Assembly (NCBI RefSeq): GCF_000972845.2 | Contig: NC_040013.1 | Coordinates: 8,458,061 to 8,522,060, forward strand | Length of the DNA: 64,000 nt | Source of the DNA: Larimichthys crocea | Taxonomy: Eukaryota > Chordata > Actinopteri > Sciaenidae | Reading direction: 5' to 3' | Shown here: positions 39,728 to 49,307 of the stretch, one piece after another | Numbering within the stretch: the stretch's first letter is position 1 | How the letters are laid out: every line of letters begins with the position of its first letter | Notes under the pieces: model-generated | Databases searched by the model: none | The model's input: only the letters and a program-made list of their open reading frames with translations | What the model was told of the DNA's origin: nothing | Made by a program: the position numbers and the translations under genes

Positions 39728-39834
39728 GGTGGGACAGCTTGGCACCAGCATGCTTTGGCAGCCTCGGTGGCGCTGGCTCACAGAGCCCTGTGAGTCAGTC
39801 TGGTCTGATTTCTCAGATGCAGGGTATTCACAGC
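39728..39834 (-). other. ptprd: ptprd 5' UTR portion of the signal-peptide exon
   Basis: This is non-coding sequence between a splice acceptor and the preferred start codon. On the minus strand the acceptor reads TTGCCTTGCATAG|GCTGTGAATACC and is preceded by an unusually long pyrimidine tract (about 39841-39915). The signal exon is therefore internal, and at least one further 5' UTR exon must lie upstream, which fits the many-exon 5' UTRs known for PTPRD. The only ATG in these 107 bases is in frame with the main start (39751-39749), so there is no out-of-frame upstream ORF in this exon. I could not identify the preceding exon within 39835-64000. Confidence 0.75.
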
Positions 39835-40350
39835 CTATGCAAGGCAAGGAGGGATGGGAAGAGGGAGAGGGAGTAAGGAGGGAGGAAAAAAGAGAGAAAG
39901 AGAGAGAGAGGAACTGAATGAAACAAAGCTGTTTGGCTCCACGGGTTTTATCTATCCCTGCACATTTCTGACATACCCCCACACAGCCTCGGCTGGAGCT
40001 GACAGAGGATAGGAAGAGGCTGATGTGCTCACAGGGTATGTTCTGACAGTTCTCTAAATGGAATAGTCACTTCACACAATGCGTGTGCACGTGTGCATGA
40101 GAAGGAGAGAGATAGAGAACGCAAGAGAGAGAGGGAGAAACCACGCAGATGAAAGGCTGGACTAATAAGATTTTGCCTTCACAGCTTTGGTGGCGAGCGC
40201 CAATTAAATATGCAGCATAATAAGAGTACATTTGAAGTCAGTATCAGTGTTGATATCAGTTTCACATAAAGAGCACCTGCATTGCATATCAGGAAATACA
40301 AGAAATATTCATAATTCATGCTGAAAACTCGTGGTTCTTCGGTCGGACTG

Positions 40351-40629
40351 AAAGGTCCGGCGTGTAGAATTTAGTGGCATCTAGCGGTGTAGTTGCGGAT
40401 TCCAACCCCCTCGCCCCGAGGAGAAACCTCGTCCCTCCTGAGCTGCTGTAAAAAAAAATATGCCAGACTCTGTGGAAGAGGACCTGTGGCATCTGTAAAT
40501 ATATAAGGCTCATTCTCAGGTAAAAGAAACATAACTATAGTTATTTTCTGGTCATTATACATTAATAAAAACATGGTTTTGCATATTGTGCCATACATTC
40601 TACCCCTAAATCTTACACACCGGACCTTT
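40351..40629. mobile_element. 279 bp MITE-like element with 24 bp terminal inverted repeats
   Basis: The left end (40351-40374) begins AAAGGTCCGGCGTGTAGAAT. The reverse complement of the right end (40606-40629) begins AAAGGTCCGGTGTGTAAGAT. The two 24-base arms agree at 21 of 24 positions. The interior is short, AT-rich on the right, and has no transposase coding, so this is a non-autonomous element. The 'aggtccggtgtgtaagattta' type of end is familiar to me from dispersed repeats in percomorph fish genomes, which supports the fish origin. No convincing target-site duplication is visible, so I do not assign a superfamily. Confidence 0.75.
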
Positions 40630-41052
40630 AACTTCATTTGAACACTTCTTTTTCTTTAAAGTACAATACAAGACATAAATGATACGATCTACACATCCAG
40701 TAAACAAATTCATCTGAAGTTGATGTTTATGCTTCTTGCACAACATATAATCCATAGTCAATACTTTATTAGCTCTAAGTGTCTATACAATGGAGTAGTT
40801 CAGTTTTAACAAGCTCTTTTAACAACAACTAAAATCTATAAGACAGAGTGACCAAGTGTTGCCATTCATGTTTCAACCTTTTTTTATCTGAGGGCCACTT
40901 CATAGCTGTGGAAATCAATGTGATACAGCGAGCTAGTATTAGCTGCAGAACAGCTCTATCCCTTGTCATCCATTTGCTTAAGCCAGAGCTTGATCCTTAG
41001 TGATGGATGCTCTGCGGTAGTCTTGGGCTCTTAGCACAGCTCCCAGCTAATC

Positions 41053-41055
<3 letters not shown>

Positions 41056-41092
<37 letters not shown>
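41056..41092. repeat. (GT)18 microsatellite
   Basis: Thirty-seven uninterrupted bases of GT, 1.2 kb upstream of the signal-peptide exon. Confidence 0.95.
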
Positions 41093-41094
<2 letters not shown>

Positions 41095-41565
41095 CTTTAA
41101 TGGCATACTGTGCTGCTGGTTAGCATGCTCACTTGTCTGCCTGCATTGTTCTGCAGGACGCTGTTGTTTCAGCTGTGGTGACTGATGAAGGCGGACCTGC
41201 ATGTGGTTTGTGTACCGTGGCATTTGGGTCTCTTCATGTACCGTGTGATGAAAACAAGCAACATGTCAGATCGCTTGAAGTTTTTGGAATTCCGCCGTTC
41301 TAGTGTAACACTCTGTGCAGCGCATAGAAATGCTTTTTTGCCAGAAATAATATTTCATCGGGGCTGTTTGTTTCTACAGGTTTGACCGCCACCCACTAAA
41401 AGAAAAAAAAAGAAAAAGAAAAACAAGCCCCCCTAAGCCCAATCAGTAGGCCCGATGATGACAAAGTACCTCATTTCCCTGTTACCAATCATCCTCTTTT
41501 CTCGCTGCTCGCTCTCCCTCTTTCATTTCTGTGGGCTGTAAATGGCAGAAAAGACGGGAAGATAG

Positions 41566-41880
41566 CGCACCTGTCACACTCGATTTGTGTTGGGGGGGAG
41601 ATAGACACGACTACCTGTCTCCAAGCGCCGCGGGGCTAGCAGCGAGCGCAAGAGCGGGGGACGTGTGGCGAAGGGAATCAATTTGAGGCAATCTCATCCC
41701 CCGCTCACACCACAACCGACACACACACACACACACACACTTGCAAACACAAACGCGTATACACATACATACATTTGAGCACACCAGACAGAATTTTCAC
41801 ATGAGCAGTGTTTGTAGCGACTGTGAATTTGATTAGAATCAACTGGACTGAAAAAGCTGCGGCGTGCGCGAGGCGGGGAT
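41566..41880. promoter_or_regulatory. CpG-rich patch, possible alternative promoter
   Basis: Two CpG clusters (about 41624-41671, containing GCGCCGCGGGG and AGCGAGCGCAAGAGCG, and about 41859-41877, containing GCGGCGTGCGCGAGGCGGGG) stand out from the surrounding CpG-poor sequence. They sit about 1.8-2.2 kb upstream of the signal-peptide exon. No TATA box or transcript start can be shown, so promoter function is inference only. Confidence 0.25.
41719..41740. repeat. (AC)11 microsatellite
   Basis: Eleven AC units lying between the two halves of the CpG-rich patch. Confidence 0.93.
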
Positions 41881-42081
41881 AAAGCTGCAATGTGATCCAT
41901 ACGTAGTGCAGGTACGGCTTTCGGTCTCCCCCTCGGGTTATTGTTTTATGCATATGCCCCCCTCCAAATCTAAGTGATAGCCTCTGAGTTAATTAATGTG
42001 TGAATTTCCATAATGACATGACATTAGGCAGCACACAAGAAACAGTACTCAGCAGCCCTCCCCTTCTCTATTCAAGCCTGG

Positions 42082-42126
42082 CACACACACACACACACAC
42101 ACCCATTTATACACACACACACACAC
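42082..42126. repeat. Split (CA)n microsatellite
   Basis: Two CA arrays of about nine and eight units, separated by CCATTTATA. Confidence 0.9.
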
Positions 42127-44527
42127 GCTGATGGAGGCAAACAAAACCATCTGTATGTTGTGTAACCACCAGTGAGATAACTAAGAGGCTGTGCTATGTG
42201 AGTAAATACAAGGAGAAGCTAAAACACCCCTTCTCAAAAGCTGGATTTATACCAAAATATATATTTGGTGTTGATGTGTGGTGTTAATTCTTAGAAGTAA
42301 ACTGCGCTGCAGTTCCTTTCCTAATGTGCTAAGGGTGGATGGAACCACCTGTCAGACCTGGCGGCGAAACAGCAGCCGACTGCATTGTCATCTCATCGTG
42401 GATTTAGTCTATTGTATGAAAGCCCCCGTTCATGGATTTGCAATCACATGTATGAGCATGTACAAGAGTTCAAATGATCCGTTAGTCAACATAAAAAGTC
42501 TTTCTCCAAGGCGGCACCACCTGTGCCCATTTTATCCTCAACATGGCCGTTTTTTGGGGGTTTTTTTTGCGTTTGCACTCTGCACCTTCACTTTCACACG
42601 TTTGGTGGCACCGACGCTTTCCCATTGAACATTTATTACAATAGAAAGGGAAAAAAAAAACAATCTCGTCTTTATTCCTGAGCCCCTGGTGGTATTATTG
42701 TGTTCCCATTCACTGGTGCTTCATTCAAAGGATTTTGCTGCTGATAGCAATCATGCATTATTAAACAAAGCCTGACAACATGCACAATGTTAATTAGAAA
42801 TGGGGGGGTGTGTGGCAAGAAAAAGAAAGGGGCTGTTGAGCTGTCTACTCTCTCTCCTTCCCCATGATCCTTATCAGAAATGTGAAAGAGAATGAGGGTG
42901 GGATGTTTATATTCTCCATAATGACTGGCCTGTATTCTCATTTGAGCTTGTGTGTTTGGTATTCTGGTCTATTTAGATGAGCAATATTATCATTTAAAAA
43001 AAAAGACAAAAGAATGAGTCATTTATGTTATAGTCCAGCCATGCTGCAATAAACTTGCTATGAAAGAGAATGCAGGCGGAAAAGTTATGAGCTTCCCAAA
43101 GCAGTAGGTTCACAACATCACCTTCACGCCAATCCTGTCTTTCTATGTTCTTGCACATGGTGTTTTTTGGCAAACAGAGTACAAACCAGTGGGAAACAAA
43201 TGCTGACATGAGACTGCTACTGACGGTGCCATTTTTAACGAATTCAACATGGGTGCGAGGATAACACTTGCACTACATTATGCTCATCCTTCGTGCGAGT
43301 TGACTAATTTCACTTTGGCCAGCTCCAGGGAATTTTTAAATGGGGTGTTTAGTTTTTTTTTTATTTTAGGCTCATGAACAAACTGAATTGAACTTCAAGG
43401 AAATAGTTGATTCATGGTATGTTATCCCAACAGACCAAAGCAGCCACAAAAATGCCACCAAATCTATTAAGGCCAATCCCTCTGTAATTAGTCCAACACA
43501 TGCAAGGACAAAGCACCACAAAACTACCGAGGATGTTTGGATCATTGTGTTACAAAACGTTGCCTAGCATCCATACCCAGCCAGGCACAGCAAATAAAGA
43601 CTTTGTTTCGTTTTATGAGGCAGGACGTTCCATTTCCCTCCAGACTAGCACAGTAAAGGAATGCAGTAATTACCCCCCACATGCACACTTTCAAACTACA
43701 GCGATACACAGGGCGATAGTAAAGAGCACACAGGGTTGGCTACTAATTTAGTACTGCAATGATCTCTCTGAGCACTCTTTTTGACCTGATGCTGAGAACA
43801 GGCAGTGCCGCTTCAAGTGGCGTCAGGGCTGCAGTGGCTACAGATTTCATCACTTTACTTTTGCTGTTGACATAATACATAATTCCTCCTCTTATAGTTG
43901 TTTGATAGCTGTAACACACACTCCCTACAAATAGCATGATACATTGTAGTACATGTATTATTTAACACATCTGCTTTGCAAATGTAGCACATAATTGGTC
44001 ATTCCAACAAATTTGATATTCATGAATGCTGTAGTTACTTTGATTAAGCGTCGCTTAAATGAAAGCATCAAGGTCAAAGGGCATGTGACGGGGTTGCACG
44101 GGTTGCTGTGCACCAGCACCACCTCTTGTTCAACAGATTTGGCAACAGTAAGACATGGCTGCCAGTGGCAGGCACCAGCCACACACAGTGCCCCGAGGCT
44201 CTTTTTTATCATAACATCATATGACCAGAGTTATAAAATAAGCTCATCAAAGGCGCAGCTACCAGCTCTCATGCATCTACACCCACCCATTAGCTTTGCC
44301 AGTCCCTACTTCCTCATCAAGAGAGGTTAAATTTGGGTGAAGTCTGTGTTTTTTTACATGCTGCAGCCATCTTTTCCTCGAGTTCTCTATAATGCCACAG
44401 TGTAGTCTGTCAGTCTCTCTTCGACCCCTTCTTGTGTGTACTTCTTTGTTTCCTCAACCGCTCTTCCTTTTTGTTTTTCCCCTTCTCTCTCATTTTTTCA
44501 CCTACCACTACTTTCTTCCGCCCGCGA

Positions 44528-44530
<3 letters not shown>

Positions 44531-44567
<37 letters not shown>
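44531..44567. repeat. (GT)18 microsatellite
   Basis: Thirty-seven uninterrupted bases of GT. Confidence 0.95.
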
Positions 44568-44568
<1 letters not shown>

Positions 44569-45610
44569 TTTAAGGCCGAGCGACAAGGCCGTTTCTCACA
44601 CATCGCTCCAGATCTCAGCCGGCATGTGTAATGACATCCCTCAAGCTAAGCTAAGCGATGCCCTCAAAGCGCAGCCTCCACATGAAAAGACCCTGACAAC
44701 CACACACCAGAGGAGTTTATTTGCTTTACTTATTTATTTACTTTTCCTCCCTCCCTCCTTGTCCCCCCCTCCCCGACCTCCCTCAAACAAGCCTCCCACG
44801 GTCATAAACTGTTCTCTGGGTGGTACCGCCAGACTTTGTTTCAGAAAGAGTCAGAGTTTCCAGTTCCGCCTGGAAGCCTGCCTGACTATATTTTGACAGG
44901 CAAATGCTGCCAATGCTGCAACCGATGGTTGGTTATATCTTGTTTTCTTATGACCGAATCGGCCAACATGAAACGCACAGCGGGAAGCTAATTGGGTCTG
45001 ATGACATTTGTCTGTCTCATAATTGGTTTAAAAGCACCTGCTGTGGCTGCAGGACAGGGAAGCTATCACAATCTCATCTCAGTTGTGTATCCAATGCAAA
45101 TTAGTACCAGAAGGTTTCCAAGCCAACCACCCCCCCTCCTCCTTATTTGTCCGTAAACTGATCTAGATTTTTTTTTAAAATGTCACCACAAATAACGCAA
45201 ACGAATACTTATTTACACGCCGACATCAATCGAATCATATCGTGGAGCGTTTTTTTTTCTGCCACGGCGTCTCCTTTCACATGAACACTAGCCACCGTAA
45301 ATAAAAAGGTTACACATCTTCATAGACCACCAACGGCTTCGTATTGGAAAACACAGGTCAAGGAGAGGATGTTGCAATTTGAAAACTGTTACCTTGTTTG
45401 GGTGCAAAGAGCAAGGTTGAGTCCTCATGAGAATTCAGCGCACCCAAACTGACCTTGAGCATACACTTTAGTAACTCAGATGACCATGTAGCGTCAGCTC
45501 ACAAATACGCCTCCTCCTCCTCCTCCCACTTGTTCTGTGTGTGCTTTTTTTGTTTTCAACAGCCTCTCCTTGACTTTTCTCTCTACCTGGTCTAGCTCAC
45601 CACTTTCTGT

Positions 45611-45670
45611 CTCTCTCTCTCTCTCTCCTTGCTTTTCTCACTACACCCATCCTTTTTTTTTTTTTTTTTT
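45611..45670. repeat. (CT)n plus T18 pyrimidine stretch
   Basis: About eight CT units (45611-45627), a pyrimidine-rich link, then 18 T (45653-45670). Confidence 0.9.
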
Positions 45671-46337
45671 CCTCGTCTCATTCCTCCTGCCACATTTCCC
45701 CAGCAGCTGCTGGGTTCAGATGGATGGTCCCTACAGTGCAAGACCCTGACCTGCAGTCTAGTGACTGATTATCCCAGTGCCCTGTTGTGCTGCTCCCTGA
45801 AAGCATACCAACGTAAAGTGCACACACAGGCAGTCGCAAACAAACACACGCGCACAAGGTTACAGAGCTATTGGGTAAGCGCTCGGGACACTGTGGAGTT
45901 TAGAGAGGGGAGAGGGGGGAAAAAAATAAAAAATCAAAGCAACGTATTTCATCTTTGTCTGTACGTTTAGATCACATCCTTTGACCTTGATGACACTCGT
46001 AAACAAAATTCCTATTGAATTCTAATAGACACAGCTAATGCCTTTTCAAGGGGCCGCAGATAAAACCACAGCAGATTAGAATCAGCTGTTGGGTAAAGCG
46101 TGCGAGCTGTGTAAACCATTCAAATGATTACCTGTATGTTGGGAGGCCTTCTCTTGTGCTGTGTTTGCTCGTCACACTGTGGGCGGCTTCTATAGTACAA
46201 GCATGTGCCACTTGGGTTGTGCTTGACCTTGCGCATCAGCATTTTGCATAGGGAAATAACTTGTTATCATGCAAACAGGCTGAATCTTGAGGGGCCTATT
46301 GTTTCGGGTGCAGAGAGTGTGGCAGGATGGGGCGGGA

Positions 46338-46386
46338 GGGGGGGGGGGTGATGAGAAGAGATGGTAGATGCAGCAGCAGCAGCAGC
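46338..46386. repeat. G11 run and (CAG)n repeat
   Basis: A G run (46338-46348) is followed 20 bases later by about six CAG units (46370-46386). Confidence 0.85.
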
Positions 46387-46462
46387 CAAGCTGGAATGGC
46401 TGGGATTAAATTTATGCCGCATGAACAGGGGAGGGCAAAATCATGTTACATATTATGAACCT

Positions 46463-46700
46463 GAAAAAAAGAAGGGGGAGTGAGGGGAGGGCGGAGCAGA
46501 GGGGTGGAAATATAATGGATAAGGGGAGCAACGAGGCAGAGAGGGGAGAGGTGGCGAGGGAAAGGAGAGGAGGACAGGGGGAAAGTAATGTGGAGGGGAG
46601 AGGAAGAAAGCAGGCAGCAGGAAGAAGGGAGGAGAGGAGAGTGCGCTGTCGGGTGGAGAGGTGGAAGCAGAGGGAGGGAAGCAGGGGAATGTGCCTCACT
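46463..46700 (+). repeat. Long purine-rich tract
   Basis: The plus strand is overwhelmingly A and G for about 230 bases, built of GGAG, GAGG and GGAA words. This explains the overlapping open frames on both strands: few stops can form. Such tracts can adopt triplex (H-DNA) structures. Confidence 0.85.
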
Positions 46701-49284
46701 GCCAGCTTTTCTCACGCTTCGTCTGTGCTTGTACGCCTAACAGAGGCAGCGCAAGAGAGATGGAAGAGGATGAGGGACAGAGGGAGAAAAAGCAGGCGCT
46801 GCTGAAGAGGAGATGATAGTTGCGAGGCCGGCCTGACAGTCTGAAGGTATTGTTTCTTGAAGGAAGGGAACTGGAAAGGTGACAGCAGGTGAAAAAAAAA
46901 AAAATGAGTGTGTGGTGTATGTAACCTCGTCAAAAGCGACATACTCAGGCTCATGTCCGCATCCAATCGGATAGACGCAGCGCAAAACACACAACTCCTA
47001 CACATACGTGCTCGCAAATGTAAACTCGGGCATCCATGTGCACAAATAGACACATACAAGCGGAGAGCAGGCACGCATACCCTTTGCACCACATGCTCCT
47101 GGCACTTTGACATCTACCCCCAACACAGCAACGGTCTGTGGGAGGATGAATAATCTCACTTCCGTGAGGCAGGGAAAATGAGAGAGAGGAAGGAGGGGAG
47201 GTTGTTCCCAGCCAGCTCATGTCGTTTTATGGAAAGTACAGAGCCCTCGAACAGACAAAACAGCATTCCATTTCTGCCACTCGCCGACATGGCAGAAAAC
47301 ATGAGAACAGAGCACTATTCAAAATAACTGAATAACACGGCACTGGGAATTGTATTGCACCCTAATACATATGGCATAAGTCAACAACAATATGCTTCCT
47401 TATCTTTTGGAAACAATTGAACACCAAGGTGCATTGTGTGGCAGTGACATTTTTGTGGCTTTTGTACACGTGCCAAGCCGTTTGGTATGTAAATGCACTA
47501 CTTAGGCGTACATGAAGGATGTAAGGAGGCACTTGGGGCATACACGCTACACTCACAGGGCAGCAAAATAATTAAAATGCCAAGTGTCCCCCATTATCTA
47601 AATGCTAATTTGCCTCCATATACCCTAAGCTAAAATGTAACGCCACATTATGGTCGCTGTAGCGCACTAAGGCAACGGCGGGTGAATTTCCCTTCAATTA
47701 GCCTAGCATACTGTACGCTATCTCTTTCCTAAGGTTATGTGGTTTGATATTTTCATAAGTGCCCTCATCATACAGCCTTTGAGTAAATCCATGTGGATTT
47801 CTTAAGTGGTTCCCCACCCCTCCGTTGTCTTTAGCTATCAACAGGCTTACAAATGTGCAATGCGAAAATGTTCCCCTGTCTCACTGGTCAAACTGGTGTT
47901 CATGAGGGCACTGACGGAAATTCCTCATTCTTTCGGTGGATTTTGGGCGCTGGTGTTTTTGCCATGACTCAGATTTGATAAGACAGCCTGAGTCAACAAC
48001 TGAAAGGAACAGACAAGGCGGCATTAGAACCAGCAGCTTATCAGAGCTTTTTGCATGAAAATCCATCAGTGCCAACAGGGAGGGCAACAGGACAAAAAAT
48101 ATTATCACAGATATGAGATGTTTTTGCTGAGTACACAGATAGAGGTTGAAATTGTGTTGTTTCTGCTTTTCCATCTATAGCCTGATAAGACCGTCAAAGG
48201 ACATGCAGGGTGCGGATGAACAGCATTTAGGACAGCTGTTTCAATATTCAGTAGTTCAAATATCCTTACTAAAGTATACTGAGCATTTGATGTGGATACT
48301 GCTGATTAATAGATTTGAAAAGCTAAACTTCGTTTCAGTTCTTGGGCGCCCTTGAAAGGTGTTTCAGCCAAGCTAAGCTATTGTTCTCAGGAAAGGCAGT
48401 GCAGACTGCTTGTGCAGCTCAGTCGAGGGAAAGCAATGGTTCACCCCAAGGCAAAAGCAACAATTCCCCCTTTGTTGTTTCACAAAGACAAATGCTTGCC
48501 ATTGCTACGTTAGCAACCAAACAAGAGCAGTTCCCCATCAGTGATGGTATATTGTAGTACTTGAACAAGACGTTTTATTATGCTGCAGAAAATGAATGAA
48601 TGGGTCCTTTTCTCCAGCCAGTTTGGAGATTGAAATTCAAATCAAATGCCACCTTCAAAGAAATGTCAGTACAGGAAATCAAACCCATTCTGTCAATGCC
48701 TGGCATCAAGCAAAATACACAGTTTGACATTTGGAAGTGATTTTCTCTTCCTCTGTCATTGTTTCATATTAAATTAACTTGGCAGTTGTCAGAAAAAGTG
48801 CACATGAACCCACATCACACAAATAGTCTTCGCTGCTCTTGCTCAACATCTAACACCCTCTTAGAAACCTTTATACAAGCTCCCCCAACCCAATACAATC
48901 CACCCCCGAACACTCACAAACATGATTAAGACACTGTCAAGCCTGACATTGCCATCTCCCATGCTGTCAGTGGCCCTCACTGGGAGTCGCTGTTGACTGA
49001 CTGCCTGGATGTGCCTTATCATTACCAGTGCCGCCTGCGCCACCGTTGTGGGGCTTTGATGACAGAAACTAAGGCCCCAGTGCCTGCCCCTCCCATTTTG
49101 CCTGCCCAAGTGTCATCTCAATGAGATAGGGCCCAGGAGCTAAGGGATTAGGCACTGCATAATTACCTATTTAAAGACCCTAATTGAGCATTTCATTAAG
49201 AGACTGGCACTGAGATTTTGCCAAGGAGGGCACTACAGGGAGAGAGACATATTTGCCTGTGCATGCATTTGTGTATGCATGTGT

Positions 49285-49307
49285 GTAACCTTGAATTCAA
49301 AGGTTAC
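49285..49307. repeat. Near-perfect palindrome centred on GAATTC
   Basis: GTAACCTTGAATTCAAAGG and its TTAC end form a 23-base inverted repeat with a single extra A. Probably incidental. Confidence 0.75.

Larger units (their letters stand above)
15325..39834 (-). other. ptprd: ptprd gene, 5' part (three exons and two introns)
   Basis: This is the span of the part of the gene that can be placed. Three minus-strand exons join in phase: a signal-peptide exon ending in phase 1, then a 146 bp exon, then a 142 bp exon ending in phase 1. Every junction has GT/AG ends. The joined product starts with a signal peptide and one complete Ig-like domain closely matching the N terminus of the type IIa receptor phosphatases PTPRD, PTPRS and PTPRF. 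Blocks such as [20 protein letters not shown] and [16 protein letters not shown] fit PTPRD better than PTPRS (which has an ENVYEC variant) or PTPRF (MKKGKKVSSQ variant), judged from memory of the vertebrate proteins. Teleosts may carry two copies (ptprda, ptprdb), and I cannot say which this is. The rest of the gene lies beyond position 1. Confidence 0.93.

Noticed and set aside
39728..39982. Upstream extension of the signal-peptide frame to an ATG at 39982
   Set aside because: The extension crosses the pyrimidine tract and AG acceptor at 39835, so it is intronic; only the part from 39834 is exon.
44432..44896. 154-codon plus-strand open frame
   Set aside because: It runs through the (GT)18 array (a Cys/Val repeat) and pyrimidine-rich DNA, so its openness is a by-product of the repeats.
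46412..46805. Overlapping open frames of 89-120 codons on both strands
   Set aside because: They are explained by the purine-only composition, which almost excludes stop codons.
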